Below, piece after piece: positions 27,472-37,354 of a stretch of DNA of 64,000 nt. The first letter of the stretch is position 1. Each line of letters begins with the position of its first letter. This DNA is from an uncultured Desulfobacter sp. (GTDB taxonomy: Bacteria > Desulfobacterota > Desulfobacteria > Desulfobacterales > Desulfobacteraceae): contig NZ_OY781882.1 of NCBI RefSeq assembly GCF_963677125.1, positions 3,542,501 to 3,606,500 on the forward strand, in the 5' to 3' direction. The translations under genes and the position numbers were made by a program. The notes below the pieces were generated by a model, which was given only the letters and a program-made list of their open reading frames with translations, was not told the origin of the DNA and ran no database searches.

Positions 27472-28368
27472 TCACATAATGCTCTTGCCCATGACGGACA
27501 ATGTGAGTTCAACAGCAAGCCTGGCGGTTTTATTGGCACTGTCGAGAATGGGATTGATTTCCACTAGATCCATGGATCTAACTTTTCCCGAGTCCGCCAG
27601 AATTTCCATCAACAGATGCGCCTCCCGGTATGTGATTCCTCCGGGCACGGGAGTGCCGACACCCGGCGCTTCCAGCGGATCAAGGGCATCCATGTCAATG
27701 GACAGATGGATGCGTTTGAGATGAGCAAATTTCATTAACGCCTTGTTAGCAACAGCACTGATCCCGGATTCATCTATTTCTCTCATGGAAAAAACGGTAA
27801 TGCCCGAGGACTTTAACCGCTCTTTTTCTTTAGGATCCAGATCCCGCTGTCCGATCATGACCACATGCTCAGGCATGACTTTGACCCTTGGAGAACCGAC
27901 ATTCAACAATTCATCATACCCCTCTCCGGTCAATACGGCCAATGGCATACCATGGATATTGCCGGAGGGAGAGGATTGCGGCGTGTTAAAATCGCCATGG
28001 GCATCAACCCAAATCAAACCCGCTGGGTCATGATGTGTTGCGGCGGCCACCGTTCCGATGGATATGGAATGGTCTCCACCAATAAAAAGCGGGAACCGTC
28101 CTTCCTCTATGGCTGATTTTCCCGCGTCAAAAACAGACGTGCAGATCTGAGTAATTTCTTTTACATAATCGATTTTTGCAGATTTGGTTATTGCGTCACC
28201 ATCCCGGATAGGTATGCGGATATCTCCTGTATCAACAACCTCATGTCCAAGGGATCTTAATTTCTGAATCAACCCGGTGTATCTGACAGCCGCAGGCCCC
28301 ATATCAACGCCGCGAAGTGATTGCCCAAAATCCATGGGTATACCAATAATACTTATTTTTTTACACAT
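27472..28368 (-). CDS. rocF: Arginase (ureohydrolase family)
   Basis: The enzyme should hydrolyse arginine to ornithine and urea using a di-manganese centre. The 298 residues have all ureohydrolase motifs: GGDHS (His100), DAHGDFN (Asp122, His124, Asp126), His139 in NIHGMPLAVLTG, and SIDMDALDP (Asp225, Asp227). The sequences IHGMPLA and EINPILDSANKTA are characteristic of arginases rather than agmatinases. No other arginine genes are adjacent. A good AGGAGGACACAGATAATG start is present. Confidence 0.93.
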   Translation of the reverse strand: MCKKISIIGIPMDFGQSLRGVDMGPAAVRYTGLIQKLRSLGHEVVDTGDIRIPIRDGDAITKSAKIDYVKEITQICTSVFDAGKSAIEEGRFPLFIGGDHSISIGTVAAATHHDPAGLIWVDAHGDFNTPQSSPSGNIHGMPLAVLTGEGYDELLNVGSPRVKVMPEHVVMIGQRDLDPKEKERLKSSGITVFSMREIDESGISAVANKALMKFAHLKRIHLSIDMDALDPLEAPGVGTPVPGGITYREAHLLMEILADSGKVRSMDLVEINPILDSANKTARLAVELTLSVMGKSIM

Positions 28369-28567
28369 TATCTGTGTCCTCCTGATTAGGGCGGGCTTGA
28401 ATCCATGCTTTCACCGTTTCAATTATTATCTGTGCCATGATGTTCGGGGGTGTCATGGAACAGACCAATCAGACTCGGATGGTGGCAAACCGAATCCTGG
28501 AAAAAGTCCACGGCACCAGGGATTGATTTCGGCAATGATTTTCACAGCAATCGGCGCAAATCTCATT

Positions 28568-28630
28568 TTATGCGAACAGTACATGTCCATCGTCATGACC
28601 GGAAATCAAAAATTCTATGCTCTCAGGCAT
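28568..28630 (-). other. 20-codon reading frame with a strong ribosome site, possibly a gene remnant
   Basis: AGGAGG stands 5 bases before an ATG that opens only MPESIEFLISGHDDGHVLFA. Two further short frames follow on the same strand before the arginase gene (one beginning MRFAPIAVKIIAEI, another MAQIIIETVKAW). Either this is a small peptide gene or a decayed gene whose parts lie in different frames. I cannot identify it. Confidence 0.25.
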
Positions 28631-28639
28631 TGTTGCCTC

Positions 28640-29722
28640 CTATAGTTTTTTAAAAATATCCACACCGTCGATGTCCCCATCCTGATCCATATCATACGAC
28701 TGATCGTATCCGGCATTGCCCTCTTGGCTGCCAAAGACCGATGCAAGTCCCTCAACATCAAGGGTCTCTTCACCGCTTGGGCATCCGCACTCAGAAGCAT
28801 AAGGAGATCCTTCTGGGCCTTGGGCATTTTCAAAATATTCGTAAGTTGTAGACTCTACAGAATAAAAATCTACATCATCAACGACTTGACTCCCTAAGTA
28901 TTCATAGGTTTGCGTGCCATACGTGTGCGTTTCAATCTTAGTCACATATCCATTTTCATCATATGTATTGGTGAAATCAGAAATGAGATTGTATGAATAA
29001 AACATTCCATAAGTTTCATTTTCACCGACAGCTTCCGTTCTACAGACAAGTCCGCCGTCATCGTAGCTATGCTGAGTAACGGACTCGAATTCGCCATCAT
29101 TGTCCGCATCGATTTTCACTACTGAAAGACGGCACTGTTCATTATAGGTATTCTTGGTAATTTCATCAATCTGCCCATCCGCATCGCTGTCATTCTCTTT
29201 CAGCACCAGGTTGCAGTCGGCATCATATGTGTAATAAGTAATGGATGCTAAGGTGCCGATACTGTCATATGCCCCCGTACCTGTATAATGATTGCAAATG
29301 GTAGGGAAATTGGCATCATCACAGGTAGAATAACTAAAGGTTTCAATGGCATCGTCGGCATCACTGTCAATTTCGGTTATGCTTAATTTCCCATTATTTT
29401 TATATGAAAAGTATGAAATCGAGTCCATAATGCCGTCGAAATCTTGATCGAATTTGATAACGATATCATAATCATACTCGTTGACGATGCTATAGCTGTA
29501 GTATAATGCTGACTCCATGATACCATCGACGCCATCATCAACCCGGGTTTCTGTACAGTTACCGTCAGTATCATAATCACTATAAGCAATAGCATCGATC
29601 GTACCGTCGCCATCACTATCCGTTGCAATTTCTGTCGGCAGCCATGCCCCGCCAAACGCATATGATGATAAAAAGAACAAAACAAAACCAATTAAGAAAT
29701 ACTGCGAAACAAATTTAACCAT
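28640..29722 (-). CDS. Secreted acidic calcium-binding repeat protein with dockerin-like C-terminus
   Basis: This 360-residue protein has a signal peptide (cut near AFG) and many Asp-rich loops such as DSDGDGTID, DQDFDGIMD, DSDADGQID and DADNDGEFE spaced through beta-rich repeats with Y-T/S-Y-D patterns. They look like EF-hand or thrombospondin-type calcium loops. The C-terminus has DVEGLASVFG and then DMDQDGDIDGVDIFKKL, related to the dockerin-like motif of the Rhs protein and of the protein ending at 45558. It is probably extracellular. It is not in an obvious operon, and about 200 bp upstream show no clear promoter. Confidence 0.8.
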   Translation of the reverse strand: MVKFVSQYFLIGFVLFFLSSYAFGGAWLPTEIATDSDGDGTIDAIAYSDYDTDGNCTETRVDDGVDGIMESALYYSYSIVNEYDYDIVIKFDQDFDGIMDSISYFSYKNNGKLSITEIDSDADDAIETFSYSTCDDANFPTICNHYTGTGAYDSIGTLASITYYTYDADCNLVLKENDSDADGQIDEITKNTYNEQCRLSVVKIDADNDGEFESVTQHSYDDGGLVCRTEAVGENETYGMFYSYNLISDFTNTYDENGYVTKIETHTYGTQTYEYLGSQVVDDVDFYSVESTTYEYFENAQGPEGSPYASECGCPSGEETLDVEGLASVFGSQEGNAGYDQSYDMDQDGDIDGVDIFKKL

Positions 29723-29924
29723 AGCCTGATTCCTTTTCCATATGATCCACCATGCACCATAAATAACAAAAACGTCCTATCCAAAAAATAGTCCTGAAGT
29801 TCATCTACTTTTTTTCAAAAACTCTGTCAATCTGAAAACAAAGAGATCTCCGACGGCATTGAGGTCTCAAAATATAAGGTGGGACAAACAGACTAAATTC
29901 AGCTATTTTGAATGGAAATTGAAA

Positions 29925-30530
29925 TCATTGTGGATCGATGAACTTTTTAAGGAACTGTTCTTTAAGTATTTTTTGCCAAAGCGCGTATCCATTTGCACTT
30001 AGATGCAGCCCATCATCTTCAAATAATATTTCTTTGTTATCCGCCTGAAACATTGGATCAAATATATTAACAAAGGTGCAATTCGGATAAAAAGATTCTA
30101 TTTCCTTGCGGATGGTCTTATTTGTAAATTTGATTGAATTAATTAGATCTTGTCTGACAATGCTTGGTTTAATCGAAATAAACGCCACGGGGATCTTCCC
30201 GCAATACTGGTCAATTAAAGCCATTAAATATTTAAAACAGATAAAGACTTCTTCCGGGTGACGGCCTTCTCCCAGATCATTATCCCCAGCGTAAAAAACA
30301 AATAAATCCGGATGGAACTGAGGCACTAATCGCTTAAAAAACCAACAACAGGCAGCTGACGTGGAACCGCCAAACGCCTGGTTGACAACTTCAAATTCCG
30401 GAAACGCATTGGCAAACTCATCCCATAGGCGCAGGGATGAGCTTCCGTAAAGCAGGAGTCTGGGCTTTTGCCCTTTAGGCATTACCGGCTTTGCTTCAAG
30501 CGGTTCTATCTCGTCATTATACCAAAACAT
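29925..30530 (-). CDS. SGNH/GDSL-type hydrolase
   Basis: This 201-residue protein without a signal peptide has the SGNH blocks: block I YGSSSLRLW (presumed nucleophile Ser31, with Ser in place of the Asp of GDS), block II NQAFGGST, block III FYAGDNDL and block V DGLHLSANGY with Asp-x-x-His. This arrangement is typical of GDSL-like lipases and acyl-esterases. The substrate is unknown. It lies 83 bases beyond the methyltransferase gene in the same direction and may be the last gene of the siderophore-style operon, though the ribosome site is weak. Confidence 0.82.
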   Translation of the reverse strand: MFWYNDEIEPLEAKPVMPKGQKPRLLLYGSSSLRLWDEFANAFPEFEVVNQAFGGSTSAACCWFFKRLVPQFHPDLFVFYAGDNDLGEGRHPEEVFICFKYLMALIDQYCGKIPVAFISIKPSIVRQDLINSIKFTNKTIRKEIESFYPNCTFVNIFDPMFQADNKEILFEDDGLHLSANGYALWQKILKEQFLKKFIDPQ

Positions 30531-30613
30531 ACCTGTTAAATTATCGCCCGTTAAGTGAAGGGATCGCCGTTAAAAAAGGAACATGCCTAAATTATTAAAC
30601 TATTTTGTTGTTT

Positions 30614-31435
30614 TCAGCAATGGCAGATTCTCATATGCACCATAGAGCAAACACCAAGCAGATCCGCTATGGTAGAAGCCAATTTTGCCTTAAACGGCAC
30701 CCCTTGCTTCATTCCTCTGGACATGGGAGTTGAATTTATGACTTGAATTCTTTGGTCCCATTTTTCAAGGGCTTTTACCGGTTTCAATCCCCATCCGCCA
30801 TCCATGGATATGCCCATGCCACCTTTTTTGAGTACCTGTTTTTTCGCAAATTTCATCCCCATAGGGGAGAGGGTATCAAAATAAAAATCACATGATTTAA
30901 AATAGTCCGCCACTTCAATGAAAAACTTTTTGATCTGCGCTTCATTAAAATAACAAAACACACCACCGGCCAGAAACAGCAAGCCGTCCCGCACCGCTAT
31001 ATCCTTAAACCATTGGGTATCCAAAAATGAAGAGGCAATGCTTTTATGCCTGTCACTGTCTTCATAAAAATTTTTTCTTAGCTCAATAACATCAGGCAAA
31101 TCAAGCTCATAAAACATGATTTTACCATTATCAATCCGGCTGAAGGTGGTGTCCAGACCACAGCCGATATTAACAATGGTCGCCTTGGGATATTGTTCTA
31201 TAAACCCGAGCACCATTCTATCCGTATGCAGGCTGCGCGCGACCCAGCCATGCTGTGACATGGCTTGTGTTTTTTCGATATCTGAAAAATCGTAATCAAT
31301 TTGTTGAATAATCTCTGCCGCGTTTTGATCTACCAGTCTCGGGTTACTTTTTTGTGTTTCATATGCCCTGCCCCATAACGGCAACAAAAGCGTCTCCTCA
31401 ACAGTGCCGGTTTTGATACTTATTTTGTGCGTCAT
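30614..31435 (-). CDS. Class I SAM methyltransferase, leucine carboxyl methyltransferase (LCM) family
   Basis: The 273 residues fit the LCM/TcmP-like family: an N-terminal substrate part with PLWGRAYET, SAM motif I in ATIVNIGCGLDTTFSRI, an acidic strand end YELDLPDVIELR, and LLFLAGGVFCYFNEAQIKKFF as the motif following motif II. These enzymes methylate small carboxylates or hydroxyls. It is 22 bases downstream of the ABC transporter pair on the same strand, with an AAGGAAAAACA ribosome site, so it is part of that operon. Modification of a transported small molecule such as a metallophore is a reasonable but untested idea. Confidence 0.85.
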   Translation of the reverse strand: MTHKISIKTGTVEETLLLPLWGRAYETQKSNPRLVDQNAAEIIQQIDYDFSDIEKTQAMSQHGWVARSLHTDRMVLGFIEQYPKATIVNIGCGLDTTFSRIDNGKIMFYELDLPDVIELRKNFYEDSDRHKSIASSFLDTQWFKDIAVRDGLLFLAGGVFCYFNEAQIKKFFIEVADYFKSCDFYFDTLSPMGMKFAKKQVLKKGGMGISMDGGWGLKPVKALEKWDQRIQVINSTPMSRGMKQGVPFKAKLASTIADLLGVCSMVHMRICHC

Positions 31436-31457
31436 TGTTTTTCCTTTCTTATTTGGA

Positions 31458-33233
31458 TTAACTGCTTAGAATATTCCACTCCTTTATTCTCTGTTGCGCA
31501 TGCCACATGGCAGCGTATCTTTTATTCAGCGTCATTAATTGTGTATGCGTTCCCTGTTCCGCAATTTTGCCCTCTTCCACCACCAGGATGTTGTCGGCAC
31601 CGGCAATGGTGGAGAGGCGGTGTGCGATCACAATAACCGTTTTGTCCGCAACCAGTGTGTCGATGGCCTTTTGTACCGCCACCTCGCTTTGTGTATCCAA
31701 TGCCGCCGTAGGTTCATCCAGCATGACAATGGGAGCGTCCTTGAGTATGGCCCTTGCGATGCTTATGCGCTGCTTCTCCCCGCCGGACATGGCACCGCCG
31801 ATATCCCCCACGGCCGTATTATACCCATCCGGCAAACGGTTGATGAACTCATGGCAAAACGCCTTTTGTGCCGCCTCTTTGACCTGTTCATCCGTGGCAT
31901 CGGGGTTGCCCATCCTGATATTGTTTAAGATCGTGTCGTCAAACAGATAAACATCCTGAAACACCACGGATAAATTTTTCAATAAATATTCCTGCCTGAT
32001 CTGCTTGATATCCGTACCGCCTATTTTCACGCAGCCTTTCCGGGGATCGGCATAACGCATGATCAATTTGGTGATGGTTGTTTTGCCGGAACCGGACGGC
32101 CCCACCAAGGCCGTAAGTTTACCGGCAGGAATGGAGAAGGATACATCCTGCAGGGCATATTGTTCCTCTTTTGCATAGGCAAAAGAGACTTGGGAAAACC
32201 CAATGTCAAATTGTTGAAGTTCAGCCGGCGGACAAACCACCTCCAATGGTTTAATGGAGAGCAATTCCGTTATCTTGATTAAAGCGGCATCCACAATATC
32301 AAAAACCTGGGTCAGGTTTGAAAACAAAGACAAAGGCTCGCTGAAACGTGAGATAATCACCAGCAGCGCAGCGGCGACAGACAGTGCCAGACTGCCTTTT
32401 GTGATCATAAAAACGCCGATGCTCAACACGGCGATCAGGCCGATCTCCACAATTCCGGACATCACGACCATGGGCGCGATAAGCTCAATTACGGACTTGG
32501 TCTGTACCTTTTTGTGATTCCGAAGCGCCGTCTGCAGTCCAACGGATCGTTCGCCGACCTGATTGGTTGAACGCAACACAGGCAGCCCCTGTACATATTC
32601 AAGCACGTCTGACTCCACCTGGGCCAGGGCCTTGCCACAGGCGATTTTCCCTTTGCTTGACCCGCTTCTGTGCCACTTTTGAACAGGCACCGCAATACAG
32701 AAAAGCACAAGCATCGCAAAAGCTAGGTGCCATTCAATCATAAAGGAGACAAGAATCAAAAGAATCGGCGGAATAACCGTCTGTATGATGACTGAACTGA
32801 CAATCCCTATGGACAGTACGGAATATTCAACCCCGACGGAAAGCACATTATTCAATGTCCCGGTCTTATACGAATACAATTTTTCCAGGGGCATGCTCTT
32901 GAGTTTTTCACCAAGGTCAAGGCGCAGCCTGTGGGCGACATCCACAATGGTTCCCTTAAAATCAAAGTCATGCCCATACCATCTGCAGTACAGTTCAAGT
33001 GCCACCAGCAGAACCATGACAACAAGCCATAGTATCGCGCCGACAACCGAAGGCTCAGCCCTGAAAAGGCAGGAGAGCAGCGGGAAAAAACACAGATATG
33101 CCAATCCTTCGGCAGTAAAGGCGGCAATAAACAACAGCATACTTTTTTTATATTCAGGGCTGTTCTCTCCGGCGATTGTTTTGCCCGCCTTGTATGATTG
33201 TAAAAAGGTGGTGGGTTTTATTTTTGATTCCAT
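31458..33233 (-). CDS. ABC transporter, exporter fold (membrane plus ATPase), IrtB/YbtQ-like half
   Basis: The start at 33233 is preferred because AAGGGGA lies upstream and the gene then follows the previous one after 10 bases; it gives 591 residues. Six transmembrane helices occupy about 30-315, and the ATPase half has Walker A GPSGSGKT, signature MSGGEK (Met in place of Leu) and Walker B PIVMLDEPTAALD. It pairs with the next gene upstream. Such heterodimers with exporter fold include YbtP/YbtQ and IrtA/IrtB, which take up ferric siderophores despite their fold. The AraC neighbour of the PchR type supports a metallophore role, but no TonB receptor is in the window. Confidence 0.9.
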   Translation of the reverse strand: MESKIKPTTFLQSYKAGKTIAGENSPEYKKSMLLFIAAFTAEGLAYLCFFPLLSCLFRAEPSVVGAILWLVVMVLLVALELYCRWYGHDFDFKGTIVDVAHRLRLDLGEKLKSMPLEKLYSYKTGTLNNVLSVGVEYSVLSIGIVSSVIIQTVIPPILLILVSFMIEWHLAFAMLVLFCIAVPVQKWHRSGSSKGKIACGKALAQVESDVLEYVQGLPVLRSTNQVGERSVGLQTALRNHKKVQTKSVIELIAPMVVMSGIVEIGLIAVLSIGVFMITKGSLALSVAAALLVIISRFSEPLSLFSNLTQVFDIVDAALIKITELLSIKPLEVVCPPAELQQFDIGFSQVSFAYAKEEQYALQDVSFSIPAGKLTALVGPSGSGKTTITKLIMRYADPRKGCVKIGGTDIKQIRQEYLLKNLSVVFQDVYLFDDTILNNIRMGNPDATDEQVKEAAQKAFCHEFINRLPDGYNTAVGDIGGAMSGGEKQRISIARAILKDAPIVMLDEPTAALDTQSEVAVQKAIDTLVADKTVIVIAHRLSTIAGADNILVVEEGKIAEQGTHTQLMTLNKRYAAMWHAQQRIKEWNILSS

Positions 33234-33243
33234 GATAGTCCCC

Positions 33244-35016
33244 TTATTTCTGAAGATTCCACGCCTGTGCCTGTTCATAATTTTTCCAAAGGACGGCGTA
33301 CACACTGTTATTGTTGATCAGCTCCTCATGACGCCCTTTTTCTGCAATCATGCCCTGGTCAAACACAACAATCTGGTTCACATCTCTTATGGTGGACAGC
33401 CTGTGGGCGATGATGATGACGGTTTTGCCTTTCATCAGGCTTGACACCGCCCGGATGATCTCTTCCTCGTTTTCCGGATCGGCAAATGCGGTGGCTTCGT
33501 CAAGTACAACTATGGGCGCATTGCGCAGGATCGCCCTGGCGATGGTGATTCTCTGCTTCTGCCCGCCCGAAAGCCGCAAGCCTCTGTCTCCGGCAACGGT
33601 GTCGTATCCGTCGGGAAGAGACAAAATAAAATCATGGATCTGTGATGCCTTTGCCGCCTCATAAATCTCTTCATCCGAGGCATCCGGTTTGGCAAGTTTA
33701 ATATTATTGGCAATGGTATCATTGAACAAAAAGGTATCCTGAAAGACAAACGACACATGGCACATCAACGTTTCCGGCAGCATATTGCGAATGTCAGTGC
33801 CACCGACTCTGATCGTTCCTTTTTCAACATCCCAGAATCTGGGTATCAATCTTGCCACAGTGGTTTTTCCGGCACCGGACGGCCCTACCAAAGCCGTTAC
33901 GGTCCCTTCCGGAACCTCAAAGCTGACATCCTGCAGGGCATAACTGTCTCTGTTTTCATACCTGAAGCTCACCTGCTCAAATACAACGGATGCATCTTTG
34001 GGGGTTTCAGGGTGCCCTGTCGCCGGCATAATTTTCGTGGCCAGGATATCCTGTATTCTCAATGCCCCGGCTTCGGATTTCTTTATAAAGTTATTGAGCC
34101 ACATGAGCGGCATCATGGCATCGGCCATACCGGTACTGAGCATCAAAAGCGCAATAAAATTGGGAAAGGCAAGGGTTCCTGTGGATATAAAAATGATACC
34201 CGCAGCAGTTACGGCCACCAGTGTGGGCATGGGGCTCAGGATCAGTATTCCCACCCTGGATGCGTTGCCGGAATAGTCATACCAGGACTTGACCGCAACC
34301 CGGAATTCATCCAGCGCCTTTGTGTATCTTTTAAAGGAGCTTGTTCCGGCATCAAAGGTTCTGACCACCGGCATGGCCTGCACAAACTCAATGACCGCCG
34401 AGTTAATCATCTCCTGGCTTTCATCATACTTTTTCCTGAGCACTTCATTGTCCCGCATGGCCAAACGCATGAAAATCCCGCCCACAAGCAGCACAGCGAT
34501 ACTGACCAGGGCAAGACGCCAGTCAATCACAAACATCATGATCAGGGACATCACCGGCCCGGCCAGACTTTTACCGATAAACGGGGTGCTGTCCGCCACA
34601 AAGGCATGAAGCATGTTCACATCATCCACAAGCACTTTTTTCAACGTGCCTGAACCGGTGTTGGTAATAAACCCCAGCGGCAGTTTCGCCAGATGCTCCG
34701 AGAGCCTGGTTCTCAGAATCTGCTCAAGACGAAAGGCACCCAGATGGGAAATCACAAAGCCGCCCTTTCGGCACAGAAAACTTACAATCACCAGAACTGC
34801 GATCAGGATCAGCAACAGCCAGAGATTAAGTCCCGACCCGGCCGCAGTGTTTCCGTTTACAACAGCGTTCAGTGCCCCGGCCATGAAATAGATACTGACA
34901 ATGGAAGCAACCGCGCCAACGGCCGCAGTGGCCATCGCCAGATAAATCCAGGACATAACCGGATCCATGATCGCCCACAACCCTCGTTTTATTTCGTTCT
35001 TTTTCATTGTATTCAT
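33244..35016 (-). CDS. ABC transporter, exporter fold (membrane plus ATPase), IrtA/YbtP-like half
   Basis: This 590-residue half-transporter has six helices in the first 330 residues and an ATPase domain with Walker A GPSGAGKTT, signature LSGGQK and Walker B IVVLDEATAFADPENE. The phrase LDEATAFADPENE is typical of the YbtP/IrtA-like subgroup. It is the first gene of a minus-strand run (two ABC genes, methyltransferase, perhaps the SGNH hydrolase). Its promoter must lie in the 252-bp space shared with the divergent histidine kinase gene. Confidence 0.9.
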   Translation of the reverse strand: MNTMKKNEIKRGLWAIMDPVMSWIYLAMATAAVGAVASIVSIYFMAGALNAVVNGNTAAGSGLNLWLLLILIAVLVIVSFLCRKGGFVISHLGAFRLEQILRTRLSEHLAKLPLGFITNTGSGTLKKVLVDDVNMLHAFVADSTPFIGKSLAGPVMSLIMMFVIDWRLALVSIAVLLVGGIFMRLAMRDNEVLRKKYDESQEMINSAVIEFVQAMPVVRTFDAGTSSFKRYTKALDEFRVAVKSWYDYSGNASRVGILILSPMPTLVAVTAAGIIFISTGTLAFPNFIALLMLSTGMADAMMPLMWLNNFIKKSEAGALRIQDILATKIMPATGHPETPKDASVVFEQVSFRYENRDSYALQDVSFEVPEGTVTALVGPSGAGKTTVARLIPRFWDVEKGTIRVGGTDIRNMLPETLMCHVSFVFQDTFLFNDTIANNIKLAKPDASDEEIYEAAKASQIHDFILSLPDGYDTVAGDRGLRLSGGQKQRITIARAILRNAPIVVLDEATAFADPENEEEIIRAVSSLMKGKTVIIIAHRLSTIRDVNQIVVFDQGMIAEKGRHEELINNNSVYAVLWKNYEQAQAWNLQK

Positions 35017-35268
35017 CCAACCTTATGTTTGTATGTGGCCTTTCTCATCTGAAAAGCGAACGGATACAACCTACTATGAGAAGCAAAAAAAAGCTGTCGA
35101 ATGCGGAACAAATGATATCTATAGCTGAAAAAATTATTGCAACATAACATAATAACATCGATGATCACCACACCAACCGATATACGATCTTTATGAGCTT
35201 ACACTTTTTTTCTTTGATTAGACTAGTATAATTTGCTATTCTGCCAACAAAATTAGAGAGCGTGATCG

Positions 35269-37241
35269 ATGTTTAAAGTTAAAACCAAACTGCGGTTTAT
35301 CCTGACACTTTATACCTGCCTTCCCATCATCCTCATTATGTTGATGGTCGGCGGCACAGATGTTTTTTACGATGAAACATTCCAAAGTGCCATGGTGCTG
35401 TGCATTACACTGGCCATCCTGCTGCCGATTTTCAGTCCACATATCATCGGCTTCAGGTGGCTGTTTCTAGGCCAGCTCAATCAAATATTCGATATCTGCC
35501 AATTAATTAAAAAAGGTGATTACAACTATTTTCAACTGCCGAACGAAACAAATGAACCGGAGAATGAAAATGAAATACAACGTTTAATGCGCAACATGAA
35601 CTGGATGATCCGCCAGATTGAATTAAGGGAAGAAAAACTCAAGGAAGCCGCAAAAAATTCCGAGACAGCCAACATCAAAAAAAGCCGCTTTTTAGCCAAT
35701 ATGAGCCATGAAATCCGTACCCCAATGAATGCCGTCATTGGGTTGTCCCATCTGTGCCTTGGCACACAACTGACCGATGAACAGCGCGATTACCTGGAAA
35801 AAATTTACGATGCCTCCCATTTATTATTGAATATCATTAACGACATATTGGATTTTTCCAAAATCGAGGCCGGAAAACTTGAACTTGAATCTGTACCTTT
35901 TTGCCTGGACGAAGTGCTTGAGAATTTGAGTAACATGATTGCAATGAAAGCCCATGAAAAAGGATTGGAACTTGTGTTTGACATATCTCCCGGCACCCCG
36001 GTGAATTTGATTGGTGATCCGCTGCGATTGGGGCAGGTCCTGCTCAATCTGACATCCAACGCCGTCAAATTCACCGAAAAAGGTGAGGTGGTCGTCGCGA
36101 TTAACACCACCACCAACACAAGTGATCAACCCATTGAGCTGCAAATAAGCGTCAAAGATACCGGGATCGGCATCCCTGCGGATCAACTGCCAACGCTTTT
36201 TGACGCGTTCACCCAGATGGACAGTTCTACAACACGAAAATACGGGGGCAGCGGCCTTGGACTCGCAATCTCAAAACATCTCATCAAATTGATGGGCGGT
36301 AAAATTACCTCCCAGAGCAAACCCGGTCAAGGCAGCCTGTTTAGTTTTTTTGTGGTTCTCAAACCAAATCTTTCATGCGTTCAAAGGCACCTGCCCATAA
36401 CTTGTTCAAACCAAAAAATCCTTGTGGTGGAGGATAATAGCAGTACAAGGCAAATGCTTTTTGACACCTTAACTTCCTTTTCATTCAGGCCGGTCTGCGT
36501 TGAATCCGGCGCACTTGCCGTTAAAGCTTTGGGAAAAAGATCCGGAGATGATTTTTTTCGTCTTATTTTAATTGATTCCGGCATGCCGGAAATGGACGGC
36601 ATCGAAACCATCAAACAGATTCAAATTTTGCCCGGCATCCCAAAACTGCCCTTAATACTCATGACGCCCATTCATGAAAAAAAGAAAATTATTTTGACGG
36701 CAAACGAATTGAATATTGACGGTTTTCTTGAAAAACCGTTCACCCCGTCAACGCTTCTGGATACCGTTAGATCCGTTTTTGCCGGTGCAAACGCTCTTGG
36801 AAAAACCCGGTGCATGGACAGACAATGGGCCATTGAGCCGCAGCAAGCATTAACCGGCGCAAAAATATTACTGGTGGAAGATAATGCGATCAACCAGAGG
36901 GTTGCAAAAAATTTTTTAATCAAGGCCGGCATTAAGTCACCTTAGCAAATAACGGCAGAGAGGCGGTGGAAATCTACGATAAAAATGATTTCGACTGTAT
37001 TTTAATGGACATTCAAATGCCTGAAATGGATGGGTTTGAAGCAACCAAAGCCATTCTTGAATCTTTGAAGGACAATCATCCGCCCATTATCGCCATGACA
37101 GCCAATGCAATGCCCGAAGATAAAGACCAATGCATGAAAGCCGGCATGGTGGCCCATATACCCAAACCGGTTAAGCCCCAATATTTGTTTGATGTTTTAC
37201 AAAAATGGGTTGTTAGGGGCGAAAATACACTGAACAGGTAA
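35269..37241 (+). pseudogene. Hybrid sensor histidine kinase interrupted by a one-base frameshift
   Basis: The first frame (35269-36945, 558 residues) encodes two N-terminal helices, a HisKA domain with SHEIRTPMNAV (His147), an HATPase domain (LLNLTSNAVKFTE, DTGIGIP) and a first receiver domain (LILIDSGMPEMDG). The second receiver begins as AKILLVEDNAINQRVAKN, then stops at TAG. Its remainder (VTLANNGREAV, ILMDIQMPEMDG) lies in another frame to 37241. Adding one base between 36931 and 36936 (ATTAAGTC to ATTAAAGTC) restores a continuous protein of about 657 residues. It is either a real inactivating deletion or an assembly error. The kinase is divergent from the ABC operon and upstream of the AraC regulator. 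Confidence 0.85.
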
Positions 37242-37298
37242 AAATCATTACTTGAGGATATAATTGACATAAACGATTGGTTGATGTAGATGCCTAAA

Positions 37299-37341
37299 TT
37301 AGTTTAAACAATTATTTTTTTATAAGACTAATTTAAACTAA
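37299..37341. promoter_or_regulatory. Inverted repeat before the AraC-family gene, candidate operator
   Basis: TTAGTTTAAA (37299-37308) and its exact complement TTTAAACTAA (37332-37341) flank an AT-rich 23-base spacer and end about 13 bases before the start codon. The position suits autoregulation by the regulator or binding of another dimer. Confidence 0.45.
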
Positions 37342-37354
37342 TAAGAGAAATAAT

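Noticed and set aside
33757..34653. 298-codon frame opposite an ABC transporter gene
   Set aside because: It is antisense to conserved transmembrane and ATPase coding sequence, with no motif.
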